Assembly (NCBI GenBank): GCA_914767715.1
Contig: OU612071.1
Coordinates: 7,857,493-7,921,492 of the forward strand
Direction of reading: 5' to 3'
Length of the DNA: 64,000 nucleotides
From: Membranipora membranacea
Taxonomy: Eukaryota; Bryozoa; Gymnolaemata; Cheilostomatida; Membraniporidae
Shown here: in pieces, positions 1 to 12,419 of the stretch
How positions within the stretch are numbered: position 1 is the stretch's first letter
Layout: every line of letters starts with the position of its first letter
Made by a program: the position numbers and the translations under genes
Notes under the pieces: generated by a model
The model's input: the letters and a program-made list of their open reading frames with translations, nothing else
Database searches by the model: none
What the model was told of the DNA's origin: nothing

Positions 1-3000
1 GCAAAAATGTGTACACTTTCTGTGCTTACGAAATGTAATTCATATATTCTAAGGTTTAAGTTTGAGGCAAGAGCTTAGCGATATGTTTTTTTCGTCGTGT
101 TTTATTGACGGCTCTCGATTTCATATGTCCATCATATCTCCCAATCACAGACACTGTAATGCACAGCCTCAAAGCTTTATTTCCAAGTGGCTATTGCTGT
201 TCTGTGGTAAAGTAGGCTGCTATCAGAAGCTACATGTTGCTGTATAGTTCTCAAAATATCCACATATTGAAGGTAAAGTAATACTTCCGATGTAATTGTC
301 TCATATGGCATTATTTAGCAGATGCATTGAGGCAGCGTTTGGCAGCCAGTTTGAATTTTTGTATTTCTCAGCTGTGTACTGGCTTGAAGTTGATTCTGTT
401 ATGTCTTGTAAGGTCTTGTGAGGTGATTCATTGATAGAAGTGGACTTGTTGTTGTTGTTATTAAATTGGTTGAACTAACCACATACTAGTCATTATTTGA
501 ATGGCTGTGGTCAAATATTGATTTAACATTAAACTGTGAAATAGGCTAAAATCATATAGTTTTGCTAGCAATCCTAGAATAATTTTGTTGGTTACAAATG
601 CATTTTTCATGTTAGCTTCTTAGCACAGATAGTGATAAACCCCTCTTTTTCATGACAGTAATCCTTAGAATATGGGCTACAATTTGATATAAGTTTCATC
701 CCAGTCAAAGACTGTGCATAGAAATACTCGAATATAATTGTGTAGTTTTATTGTCGGAGATTACTTCGGCTGTGAGATGAAACACACACAGTATTTGTGT
801 GCATATCGGATCACTCTCAACATGATAAAAATCTCCCCAGCAGCCAGTTATATTATTTATAAAGTGAAGCACTCAAAGTTAAATAATACCGGCTTCATTT
901 TTAGTAGCTGCAAATAAAAGTATTAGACAGTGTGTCTATTGACAGAGAGGTGTTACTAAGTTTTATACCCAGCATGAAAAGAAGGTCAATCTTTGACTGT
1001 ATTATCTCAGTGTGATCCCTGTTGAACACTGACACAGTGTACTGTAGTAGCCGAAATGTTATTGGAAATGATCATAGGATGTAGATGTCACTAGTATGCA
1101 TTGTGATTTGTGTAAAAAAAACACATCAAAAAAGGATCATGAGATTACATTGATGGTTCCCCCCTATCTCTTTCACCCATCTCCCACCCCCACCCACTGA
1201 CAAAAATCTCCGGCTATATCAAAGTCACGTGGCCTTATGGTGTTACAAGTTACATTAAAATATTCCTATAATAGAGACCAATTCAATATGTGAGAAGATA
1301 AGTTGCAGGAAAAAGTACCTCTATGTAAGGCCTAGTGTTTTGTAAATCTTTAGTGATTGCAGCTGCGCCAGAAATTCTTCTGCGCCTCATGTCCTCAGCC
1401 TAGAGATATATGAAAGACCCATCATAGCATTTAGAAATGGAAAAAAAGCGATAAAACGTTACTAACCATGAAGAGAGTAACGATATGTTCATCATAGCAT
1501 GGATTCCCGAATGATGTCAATGCCCTTAACAAAAACATTATGGACACTACCGCTACAAGTTCATAGCCGCCAAAAACAAATTGATTTGTAAAGGCTCATA
1601 AAATAGGTAAGCATCCATTCAGCAACTTTGTATTTAGGGCTAATGAGTGGCACTGTGAAAAGGGCAGGCTCCGTCTCAAGAATCAGAACCTGTTTTTGTT
1701 TGTTCTTTGTATACATGCAGCGAAACGGCGGTCTGGCAGCGAAAGCTTCACTTCTCAGTTGGATATGTCGTATAATATGGTGTCAATGCTCGCGTAAAAA
1801 AATGATGACTTTCAATGAATGTTTAAAACTGGCAACTTCAACATAGAACAACAATTTAATACTAGGCCTGCGACTGTCATCGTACTTACCATGCAATCGG
1901 TACATCCTCCTCTGACCTGATATCATCATGAGACTCGAAATGACTGCCTGGTGGTGTATTTATTTGGTAAGATGAGAACATACAAATTTCCTAGCTCGTA
2001 AAAGTCGATTCAATCTATGTCAGCAAGTCAGAATACAATCGTTCTCAATTTATTGCAACTTCCCTATCCAATTCTCAGTGGTTGCTGCAGCAGCAATTTA
2101 AAGTCTTCCCTGAGCTGCCAGCCTAAATACTGTAGAATGACTATCACTACTAGACAGTCTTGCATAATAGGCAGTACTGTAACAATCAGTAGCCTCAATC
2201 TAGCATGATCTGCAAGCGTGATCAACACGTGCTCAATCGACCATGAATTAACACACCGCTTCAATTATAACATAATATACTGCATTCATCAGGCAGGCGT
2301 GCTACAATATTAACTATCATTGCAAAAGTAATGGCTAGAAAATTTATCGTGAAAAATGGATGATGGCCACCTATGAAAGCCTGTAACTCCCCTGTTATGG
2401 AACCAAATGACATAAGATTGAAAATGTACAGAAGATAAATATGTGTCGTCTGAGAAAAATCCATAGTAATGAGTTCATAAGGAAACAAATTAAATTAGGT
2501 CGGTTGAAGGCATGTTTTTTGACCCTAAAAATACCCTTTTTCCCCCAAAAGTGATTAAAATTTTAGGTCAACCCTCATGAAAGACAAAATGTACAAAGAC
2601 CCATTGAAAAACCTTTCAAATGATAGCTCAAATATCCAAATCGGACAACAACTGCTCAAATTATCGCAGGTGGGTTAATCCCCATTGAAGTCTATGTGAT
2701 GCAAAGAAGTCACAGATCTGACTTTAACTACACTGTGGGGTGTCAGAAAGAGCATCCGTCCTTAAATGCTCCTGTGCCCCGTCATGATCCATACCATAGT
2801 TCGGTACTGATACCAGCAATAACACAATACCAAGCCACATTGAGATTTCTCAGCACAAAGTATCAATGTTCAGAGGCTGTGTCGTAACAAAGTACACTTT
2901 ATGACACGGATCAGTTACTAGGGGGATGTGTTGACATGTGCATGCATGTGCATGTTTCCTAGTCGGTTCCAGTTGCAGGAAAGATAAGAGTTTGATGAGA

Positions 3001-3394
3001 TATATTCCCTCTTCAATTTCGTAGGGCCCAGCAATTTGAGATCATTCTAAAAGGGTCAGATTGCTTACCTGATGCATGCTTCAATGGCATTGTCCCACTA
3101 TGAAGATAATCAGATTTACCAGGTTACAATGATGGTAATGACATATCATGCTCCTTTTGTTTGGGACCTGATAAATTTCCGTTTGCGGACAACAGTTGAT
3201 ATTTGAGGTGTTGATAGATATAACATACCAAGTTTGCAATTAAAGGTACACTAAAACTTTTGTTCATATTTTGTTGTCATTCTTTTTTCATAATCATGGA
3301 AATAGTGGAAATATTGGTTATCCTGCACCAGACACCTGGTTTCAGGATTCCAATTCTCCATTTTGTAACAATCACTTTAAATAATCATATATAT

Positions 3395-3690
3395 TTGAGC
3401 CAAATTTGAGACCTACTCGTCGACTTTGATACAACACAGCCATTGAAAGGCTTATAAACTCATGTTTATCTTTTGTCTCGATACTCTGTGCTGAGAAATC
3501 TCAATGTGGCTTGGTATTGTGTTATTGCTGGTATCAGTACCGAACTGTGGTATCGACCATGACGGGGCACAGGATCATTTGAGGATGGATGCTCTTTCTG
3601 ACACCCTGATATGTTTGGAATCAAGCAGGGAACCTCCTTATAGAAAGACCCATGCTCTATCCATTGCACCGCTCTGATCGGAAGGCTTAT
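3395..3690 (-). repeat. tRNA-headed SINE-like repeat, copy 1
   Basis: On the minus strand a tRNA-like head with an A-box-like stretch (TGCAATGGATAGAGCA) and a weak B-box (GCTTGATTCC) is followed by a conserved body of about 230 bp. The same unit recurs near 18645-18945(-), 35515-35765(-), 40115-40410(+) and 47210-47500(+), and head-only or body-only pieces lie elsewhere. Homology often continues past the unit, so some copies moved by block duplication and not by retroposition. Confidence 0.55.
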
Positions 3691-4175
3691 AATAAAAGTT
3701 AAATATAACCATTATTTACAGTTGCATACAGGGGCTCTTAGTGGCAGTATCTGGGACTAATATCTGTACATGAAGATTGATATTTACAAGGTTCAGGGTA
3801 TTTCAAAACTATACATTCCAGGTCTATTAATGGAAATATTGTTTTGTGCTTGGCAACAACTGAATGGCACATATATCAATCCTCATTATTTTATGTCAGA
3901 TGCCTGTATATTTTTAAACTAATGCGGGCCCGCTTTATGACACGGCGGATTGGTTACTAGGGGGATGTGTTGACTTGTGCATGCATGTGCATGTTTCCTA
4001 GTCACTTCCAGTTGCAGAAATAGCAAAACTCATAATATTATATATATTTAAGAAAACGCTTATATCCAACAACTGGGCTGTGACATCTCACATGCTTGGT
4101 TGCCATCAAATTCCTGAAAAACTTGGTGGCATCCGGCTTCTATAAAACCAAGTCGTTACCATAATTTTATCGCCT

Positions 4176-4337
4176 GACACCTGACCGCAGGTGTCATCTA
4201 TTTAGGCACCCTAACAGAAACTTGTATTTTATACTTTAGACTCGGAATATGCAATTGACACGACTATAAAAGTGGACATCATAATGAAGATAAGCATAAA
4301 CTCTTCATCTGTTTACGTGAATCAGCACATAACCGAG
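4176..4337 (+). promoter_or_regulatory. Promoter and leader exon of peptide gene A
   Basis: A perfect 8+8 bp inverted repeat (GACACCTG-ACCG-CAGGTGTC, 4176-4195) contains two E-boxes of the CACCTG/CAGGTG type. TATAAAA lies at 4265-4271. The untranslated exon 1 ends at a consensus donor, GAG|GTAAGT, after 4337. The same block is exactly 162 bp long in all six gene copies, with no indel. Transcription should start about 25-32 bp after the TATA box, near 4295, so the leader exon is only about 40 nt. Which bHLH or zinc-finger factor reads the palindrome is unknown. Confidence 0.7.
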
Positions 4338-4604
4338 GTAAGTGAGCTACGATTTGTTTTATTTCTTTGTATTTTTTGTTTTACAATGTGTACGGACAAT
4401 GACAATTGATATTGTGTTATTCGAAAGTTCAACATTTAAGCTATTCATTTTAACTTGTGTTCAACCAGTGCAAGAAAGACTGTTTTTCTGGATACCAGTG
4501 CTCATAATACACTCTTGACTGTTCACTGGGATCGAGTGGATCAATTTTAATGCTTTATGCGTTGTTAAACCTTCACTGTTTTCATTTGTTGAAGGAAAGA
4601 CAAG

Positions 4605-6200
4605 ATGAGACCTAACATGATTATTGCAGCAGTCGTTCTGCTAATGTTTGGTGCAGTTGCGAAAGCAGTATGTAATCAATATAATATACTTCCCCGTAAA
4701 AGATGACAAGTTCAACCATAACAATCAGATTACTGTATTTAGAACATAGTTTATCTATTATGTAGTTGAATGATTTCTGAAATTTGATGACACAACTAAC
4801 AACACAATAAATGCTGGCTCGTATTATTTTTATTAAAGAGCATTTTGACGACTGTTCATGTCAAAGCAATCTCATAGCATTTAACAAAAAAAGTAAATTA
4901 AATTGTACATACAAATTATTGAATGATATACCCAATTTCCAAGTGTGAGATCCCAGGATTTACAATGGTCTATAATATATTTTCTCCCCTGCGACAGGTT
5001 AATATTAAAATGATGATCCACTATCAGTCCCCCAGTTGCTATACTTACGCCAGAATCTATCACAAAAGAGTATTGGTCATAGGTAGTCTAGACAACAACT
5101 TATCAGTTTCAATCTGTCACAGGGGAATAATAAACTCTAAAAACTTCTAGCTAGACCCTTGCTATCGAGTAGATCCTTCAATTTTGTTGTGCCATTAATG
5201 CCATTATTGTTTTTTGTCCATTGCTATGAGATTTCTTTGACATGAACAGTGGTCAATATGTACTTTCCTGTATGGCAGGACTAACTCAGACATAATCGTT
5301 TGTTTCAATAATCCGAAGATCACCTTTCCCTTCATAAGTTGTTAACAATTGCTTTTGCTCATTCTTTCAAGGTTATTTTTGCAGTCAAATTCTTGCATAA
5401 TTATCACCTGACTATTTTGGCTGAATTTTCAGACTCACTCTCTAAATCAAAATTCAAATAACAAAATGCCTCACTTTGATTTATTTACATGTTACCTTAC
5501 TAGAAATCATTGCAAACATAACCTTTTGAGGACAGATGATTTGATCTACTGGTTATTTTATTTATTGATTTCCCTATAGATAAGATTTTTTATCACAAGG
5601 TTCTCAATCTTATTCCTATTCTCCTTGAACAATTTGCCAACCGCTCATTCTACAAAGCCTATCAAATGTTTGTACATAGAATTGAATTTTTCTTTCAAGA
5701 AATGTTGCAAAGTGATGAGGCGACCGCCTTTCAAACTCAGTTTGGACATTGTTCATATCATTAAGATAATCAGTGAGGCAATATACCTTGTTTTCATAGT
5801 ATCTACGTCATAAATAGACATTTATGTCTTAAGTGCGATCTTCATCTGGCGCCGTAAAATGTTATAACATGCTTTTGTAAGGAATTTGTGCATTCTGTTA
5901 TTGTTTTATGGTTTTGTTTAGGACCAACGAAAAAACTTATCTCTATTGAAAACAGCTTCTAAATAAAGATTGATGAAAACAATGTCGATAATGATACTTG
6001 GTTGTAAACATCAAGTATCTGCCTCAATTGCTCTTGTCCCTAATCCATAAATAACAATACTAGTTGACAGATATCAATGTTTTACTCGGACTCTATTTCT
6101 CTTGCAGGAGAAAGTATGTGCATCTGTTTGCTCACCATCAGTCAAAACAGATGAAGGAGAGGTGAAAGTGATTTGCAGCATATCTTGTGTAGTCACATAA
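4605..6200 (+). CDS. Secreted cysteine-rich peptide precursor, copy A (4-Cys class)
   Basis: Coding exons are 4605-4667 and 6108-6200 (51 aa). The exon containing the start codon begins at 4595 after a TTGTTGAAG acceptor. It encodes 21 residues beginning MRPN, with a hydrophobic core and an A-K-A end, which is a good signal peptide cleaved at the exon junction. After a 1440-bp intron (donor GCA|GTATGT, acceptor CTCTTGCAG) the last exon encodes a 30-residue mature peptide with Cys at mature positions 4, 8, 23 and 27 (CX3C-X14-CX3C). That spacing suits a two-disulfide helical hairpin. Net charge is near zero, so it is not a typical cationic antimicrobial. A poly(A) signal lies at 6254-6259. The family is not recognised; defence, venom-like or signalling roles are all possible. 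The gene model is firm, the function is not. Confidence 0.75.
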
Positions 6201-6253
6201 TAATTCTTATGTTTTATAACTTGCAATGAAACTAACAGAACTCAGAAAACTTA

Positions 6254-6259
6254 AATAAA
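6254..6259 (+). terminator. Poly(A) signal of peptide gene A
   Basis: AATAAA lies 54 bp after the stop codon. The equivalent hexamer follows all six complete copies at the same relative place. Confidence 0.6.
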
Positions 6260-9200
6260 CGTGAATTTATATGCGTACCAAACAATGCGTTTTTGATGGT
6301 ACTACTGATGATGAAAAGTTCTAGATTGGCTGTGGGCAACCAGCAGCCTTTTTGTGGGTGTGTCTTAATATACAATTCATTGTGGCCTTGACACATCCAT
6401 CAAATTATGATTTGAATTTACAAAGCTGTTTTTCCAGCTAGTCAGCTTTAAAACAAGCCCCAAAAAATTACCCTCTTAGACCATCAGAAGTTTGGGTTCA
6501 CTTAAGAGCATCTGTCCTTAAATGCTCCTGTGCCCCTTCATGATCCATACCATAGTTCGGTACTGATAACAGCAATAACAAAATACCAAGCCACAATGAG
6601 ATTTCTCAGCACAGAGTATCGAGACAAAAGATAAACATGAGTTTATAAGCCTTTCAATGGCTGTGTCGTAACAAAGACGATGAGTATGTCTCAAATTTGG
6701 CTCCAATATATATGATTATTTAAAGTGATTGTTACATAATGGAGAATTGGAAGCCTGAAACCAGGTTTTTGGTGCAGGATAACCAATATTTGCACTATGT
6801 CCATGATTATGAAAAAATAATGAAAACAAAATATGAACAAAGGTTTTAATGAGGGTCACTTTTGCACCAGAATGCTCTGGGTAAGATCGTTATCTCAGAC
6901 AGGTGCTGCTATTGAAACCTGTTTCTCTACCACAGGGCCTATACAGCTTAAATCTGAGGGTGATCAGGGATTGGATGTTGCGTAGCGTAACTACCAACTA
7001 GGTTATGCAAGTGATTTCCGCTGTTAAGAAATATGAACAAATGCTGCAAAGTATTAAACCAAAAGATGTGCTTGCTAATGCAGTCGCACCATGCAGTTTT
7101 GTTGAATATGACATAGTTGTTTTTCATTTTGCCATTGCCTACATTTTAATAATCGTATAGAATACATATTTCATAACCTCTATTGGACAGACCTGATAAA
7201 TAGATGGTTATTAATTGGTTTAGCTAAATAAGGGAGTAAGAAAGGTTTTTCTCTTGCATATATTATATTGGCATATTATATTGTTAAAATTAGCATCACA
7301 TTGGTTTAGGAATAATATTATTGGCATCTGATAGAACTTAATGATGATTGATCGAAAAGCCTGTCAGTTTTAGCAGATGAGCATATCATTATTTAGCCCT
7401 CATTAAATCTGGCATGCTATTATTAAAAACACCCTGAAACCATCAAATAGCAATCACATGGTAAAGATCTCAGTTGCCAATATTCACACTGAGCCCCAAA
7501 CATGACTATAGATGAGGGTTATTTTAAACTGTGACAGTGAACCATCACAACATTGTCACTTTAAAGTGATGAGGCGGTGATTTCGACAGAATTGTGCACT
7601 GCAACAAACACTCTTTTCAAATCAGACACAAACATACAAAGCTCTTGACTGAAAACGGGGTCCTTTATCAAATTCAAAACTCAGCAGACAGAAGCTAAAT
7701 ATTAAGGGTCCCAAACTAACTGGAGAATGAAGACAGAAAACGAGACGGAGAACAAAGTGGTGTTTTCGCTGGTGAAGAAATGAAACAGTAAAAGAAAACA
7801 AACCTATTTTCTCTTCTACAGAATTGATTGGAAAAGACCAGAATTAACGCAAAATTATTTTTGCCTCTTGTTTTCATACATTGCACAACTTAACTTCTTT
7901 TAGTTTCAGGTTTAGGGGCTAGGAAGAACAAAAATCGTACGAATCCTAACTCAATTAAGCACTCAAAAATTTTATTCAATTAGAGTCAGCGGCTGAATAA
8001 GTTAATTAGTCTTGTCAAATATGAATCACTCATGCTATAACACATTATTACATAGAACGTTATGGCAGCTAAGGTATTTTTGTAATTGAAATTAAAGCTT
8101 CAAAATCTCTCATCTTGGACAACAATCTGACCTTAACTACACTGTGGGTCAGATTAAACTGCAATTTTTACCTGGTGTAACGAAAAACTTAAACCCGGAG
8201 CAGTATGAATTTTTTTAATTTTTTCTCTGTTATAAAATCAAGGGAGTAATCAGAATTTTAGGTACTGGGTAGGGATTTGAAAATTACATTTATATCTTGG
8301 CTGGAATCCATTCAGTTCTATTGCCAAAGGCAAAAATGTTTGACAGGAGAAATAGTTTGATAGATGAAGAAATTCTTATGAATTTTAATCACCTTTAGTT
8401 ATCATTTTTTTCCTTGTTATGTAGTTATGTATGTCTTGGGATTGAGATAGTTGACCATCGTTTGATGAATATACCTGGCTTTATAATTCAATCAAAAACT
8501 TCATCGTTAGAATTTCATTATCCAGCATTAAAGTCTATGGAAAGCATTGGATTAGTAGGAAACACCCATCCTAGCTGATGAGGGCAATGCTTGGTATGTT
8601 AATGCCTTACTTCTAGAGATTGAGCTGGTATTATTTGCGAATGACATAATGGCTACATTAATTGACAACAAAGAATTTGCATATTTCGTCCATTGATGAG
8701 CACATTATTAAACTTTGTCAGCACAAGGAGCCATATTTTGTATTTCATCATTCAGATTAAAACTTTGAGCTCTTTTACAGCAGCTCAGTCTTTTAACTAC
8801 TTTGCTAATCCGATCTAGTCAGAGTCAACAGTAACCTTTTGTTGTCATTTATAAATTAGGTGTGCATAACTTCCAATTCAGATATTTGACAAAAGTGCTA
8901 AATAGGTGAGAAAAGTATAATTCACTGAGAAGCGTCTATGATGAAGAAGGTAAGGAATACGGAACATTCACAAACACAGGATGCAAATCAATGGGTAACA
9001 TCTTTTACAACTTATATCATCCATGATATGAAACTCAAAATAATCAGAGGAACTGCCTGAGCTTACAAGCTTCAAGTGCTAAAATTACAACTCGTCAAAA
9101 TAAGGGGGATATGATGTCATAAACATAAATGTATATGCCTACCACTAGAACCTTTGGACTCATATAAATTCATCAAAATCGGATGAAACGAGTGATAAAC

Positions 9201-9674
9201 CAACATATGTCATGTCATTATAGAGATCAATGTAAAGGAAAGAATTGAAGAAGTTTTAATGCAAAATTTTAGGTGGTTTCACTTTATGAGTTCCATATAG
9301 AAAAAAAAAGTTGAATAGTGGTCGTAACCCCTGATGTGACCTCACACAAGGACAAATCTCACAATCATATATGGCATAACAAAGCTTCTGATGGTCTAAT
9401 AGGGTCATTTTTTGGGGCTTGTTTACAATCTGATTAGCTGGAAAAACAGCTCTGTTAATTCAAATCATAATTTGATGGATGTTTTAAGGCCACAATGTAT
9501 TGCATATTAGTACACACCCACAAATAGGCTGCTGGTTGCCCACAGCCAATCTAGAACTTTTCATCATCAGTAGTACCATGAAAAACGCATTGTTTGGTAT
9601 GCATATCAATTCACATTTATTTAAGTTTTCTGAGTTCTGTTAGTTTCATTACAAGTCATAAAACATAAGAATTA

Positions 9675-10527
9675 TTATACGGTAATACATTTTGATTCGC
9701 ATATAGCACTTGCTTCTTTACCTGTTTCACATGATGGTGTGCAAGCAGATGCACATACTGTCTTCTGCAAGAGAAATATAAAGTCCGAGTAAAACATTGA
9801 TATCTGTCAACGAGTATTGTTATTTATGGTTATGTCTGATTTAGTCCTGCCCTACAGGAAAGTACATATTGACCACTGTTCATGTCAAAGCAATCTCATA
9901 GCAATGGACAAAAAACTAAGTGTAATGGCACAGCGAAATTGAAGGATCTACTCGATACCAAGGGTCTAGCTAGAAGTTTTTAGAGTTTATCATCTCCCTG
10001 TGACAGATTGAAACTGATAAGTTGTTGACTAGACTACCTATGACCAATACTCTTTTGTGATTGATTCTGGTGTAAGTATAGCAACTGGGGGACTGCCAGT
10101 GGATCACCATTTTAATATTAATCTGTCGCAGGGGAGATAATATACTATATACCATTCTAAATCTTGGGATCTCACACTTGGAAATTGGGTATATCATTCA
10201 ATAATTTTCATGTACAATTTAATGAACTTTTTTTGTCCAATGCTATAAGATTGCTTTGACATGAACAGTGGTTGATTTTTACGTCCCTAAACACTTTAAT
10301 ACAAATATTACGAGCCAGCATTTATTATGTTGTTAGTTGTGTCATCAAATTTCAGAAATCATTCAATTACATAATAGATAAACTATGTTCCAAATACAGT
10401 AATCTGATTGTTATGGTTGAACTTGTCATCTATTACGGGGAAGTATATTGTATTGAATACTTACTGCTTCCGCAACTGCACCAAATAATAGCATAACGAC
10501 TGCTGCCATAATTATGTTAGGTCTCAT
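9675..10527 (-). CDS. Secreted cysteine-rich peptide precursor, copy B (5-Cys class)
   Basis: Coding exons on the minus strand are 10527-10465 (21-residue signal peptide, A-E-A end) and 9764-9675 (29-residue mature peptide plus stop). The signal exon begins at 10537. Intron 1 is 266 bp and intron 2 is 700 bp, half that of copy A. Mature Cys positions are 4, 8, 12, 22 and 26 (CX3C-X3-C-X9-CX3C), an odd number. The extra Cys replaces the Val found at the same S-P-S-x position in the plus-strand class. A poly(A) signal on the minus strand is at 9621-9616. The gene converges on copy A. Its exon 3 is identical to that of copy F. No family is recognised. Confidence 0.75.
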
Positions 10528-10537
10528 CGTGTCGTTC
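10465..10537 (-). other. Signal-peptide exon of copy B
   Basis: Acceptor GTTGAAG precedes a 10-nt untranslated stretch, the ATG and 21 codons, then donor GCA|GTAAGT. It has the same 73-nt length as the signal exon of the other five copies. Two Met replacements in the hydrophobic core separate B and F from D. Confidence 0.65.
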
Positions 10538-10698
10538 CTTCAACAAATGAAGAAAGTGAAGGTTTAACAACGCATAAAGCATTAAAATTGATCCACTCGA
10601 TCCCAATGAACAGTCAAAAGTGTTTCATGAACGCTGGTATCCAGTAAAAAAACAGACTTTCTTGCACTGGTTGAACACAAGTTAAAATTAATAGCTTA

Positions 10699-10745
10699 AA
10701 TTGTCAATTGTCAATTATTAATTATCAATTATCAATTGTCATTGT
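10699..10745 (+). repeat. Short (TCAATTA/G)n-type repeat in intron 1 of copy B
   Basis: Several degenerate 6-8-bp repeats of the type TCAATTRT occur here and in copy F (about 44378-44422) but not in copy D. They account for the longer intron 1 of B and F. Confidence 0.6.
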
Positions 10746-10803
10746 CCGTACACATTTTAAAGCCACAAATACAAAGAAATAAAACAAATCGTAGCTCACT
10801 TAC

Positions 10804-10965
10804 CTCGATTATGCGCTGATTCACGTAAACAGATGAAGAGTTTATGCTTATCTTCATTATGATGTCCACTTTTATAGTCGTATCAATTGCATATTCCAGG
10901 TCTAAAGTATCAAATACAAGTTTCTGATAGGGTGCCTAAATAGATGACACCTGCGGTCAGGTGTC
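10804..10965 (-). promoter_or_regulatory. Promoter and leader exon of peptide gene B
   Basis: On the minus strand the E-box palindrome is at 10965-10946, TATAAA at 10876-10871 and the leader donor GAG|GTAAGT after 10804. The block is 162 bp, identical in layout to copy A. Confidence 0.7.
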
Positions 10966-12319
10966 AGGCGATAAAAATATGGTAATGATTTGGTTTTATG
11001 GAGGCCGGATGCCAACACGTTTTTCAGGAACTTGATGGTAACCAAGCATGCGAGATGTCACAGCCCAGTAGTTGGATATAAGCGTTGTCCTAAATATATA
11101 TTTGAATTTGGCTAATTCTGCAACTGGAAGTGACTAGGAAATGATCAATAACATTATTGGTAATTGCGTATTTAGTGACAGACGGCTCCCTCTTAAAGTT
11201 AAACAGACCCGCAGCAGATGCAAAATATTTCGCCTCGCCTATGATTATATTGTATCGATCTGTAGAAAGTCGTTGTCTTGCACAGTTGATCATTGCGTGA
11301 GCTTCCTACAAACCCCTGCCCAATATCTGCAAAGTGTTGCTTGTTCTGTAATGGTAGAAGGCAAGGGCAGATTGTTCCATGCTGTGTCAAGACACACTTA
11401 TTCACTACATGCTTAGTGTACCTTTTATAGCAGCATTGGTATGTTATATCTATCAACACCTCAAATATCAACTGTTGTCTGCAAATGGTACTTTTATCAG
11501 GTCCCAAACAAAAGGAGCATGATATGTTATTACCATCATTGTAACCTGGTAAACCTGATTATCTTCATTGTGGGACAATGCCATTGAAGCATGCATCAGG
11601 TAAGCAATCTGACCCTTTTAGAATGATCTCAAATTACTGGGCCCTACCAAATAGAAGAGGGAATATACCTCACCAGGGGTGGACCGTTAAGAATAGGGGT
11701 CTTTACACAATGCTTGTTTTTTATGGTAAAGTGCTCCTGTGACAGTTTACAATAGGGTAAAGTTTCACAGAGCTGTTTTCGTTGGAGGGGACCCCAACTA
11801 CGCTGTATTTGAGAGATGTCAACATTTACTGCCAATATTAACGAGTGACACATATATCAATCATCATCATCTTATGTCAGAGGGCACAAACGTTCTTAAA
11901 TCAGAACATTGGCAACCACACAAACTTCCACAGCACTGTTGAAGGATATTGTTATTGTTATTAATAAATATCAAACTCTTATCTTTCCTGCAACTGCAGC
12001 CGACTAGGAAACATGCACATGCATGCACAAGTCAACACATCCCCCTAGTAACCAATCCGTGTCATAAAGTGGGCCCACATTAGTTTAAAAATATACAGGC
12101 ATCTGACATAAAATAATGAGGATTGATATATGTGCCATTCAGTTGTTGCCAAGTTTAAAATGATATTTCCATCAATAGACCTGAAATGTATATTTTTGAA
12201 ATACCCTGAAACCATGTAAATATCAATCTTACTGTACAGATATTAGTCCCAGATACTACCACTAAGGGTCCCTGTATGCAACTGTAAATTATGGTTATAT
12301 TTAACCTTTATTATACGCC

Positions 12320-12395
12320 TTCCAATCAGAGCGATGCAATGGATAGAGCATGGGTCTTTCAATAAGGAGGTTCCTTGTTTTATTCAAAACTTATC
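12320..12395 (+). repeat. tRNA-like head fragment
   Basis: This matches the head of the SINE-like repeat (A-box-like TGCAATGGATAGAGCA), but the B-box and body are lost: the sequence departs into unrelated DNA after the AAGGAGGTTCC stretch. Confidence 0.45.
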
Positions 12396-12419
12396 AGGCC
12401 CACAGTGTAGTTAAGGTCA

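Larger units (their letters stand above)
1..6495. repeat. Segmental duplication I, left copy (carries gene A)
   Basis: This stretch is repeated in direct orientation at about 13720-21065. Position 1 aligns with about 13720, and long runs match with scattered substitutions up to and through the peptide gene. The left copy lacks about 1.06 kb that is present at 14788-15845 of the right copy, and also lacks the 18010-18487 insert. Only the peptide gene (4176-6260) looks genic; I see no other supportable gene. Short open frames here have no recognisable domain and mostly do not survive in the sister copy. Confidence 0.85.
6500..12300. repeat. Segmental duplication II, left copy (carries gene B)
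   Basis: This block is repeated in direct orientation and nearly identical from about 40200 to 46000. By eye the match is close to complete up to about 12100/45780, then weakens. The coordinate offset is 33,678 bp at the gene's stop codon. A more diverged relative of its right part lies at 32285-35200, and a fragment of its left part at 47630-48600. Outside the peptide gene I see no supportable coding region; 6840-9600 is plain AT-rich spacer. Confidence 0.9.

Noticed and set aside
4284-4337. An 18-codon upstream open frame in the leader exon of every peptide gene, in phase with the donor, also kept in relic G
   Set aside because: Its ATG lies only 19 bp after the start of the TATA box, so it is probably upstream of the transcription start. 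Fixed promoter geometry explains its conservation better.
11199-11507. Cys-containing 86-102-codon minus-strand frames upstream of the peptide genes (also about 34960-35217, 44928-45188 and 46089-46397)
   Set aside because: These are shared repeat sequence. Frames are broken differently in the copies, and there is no signal peptide or splice context.
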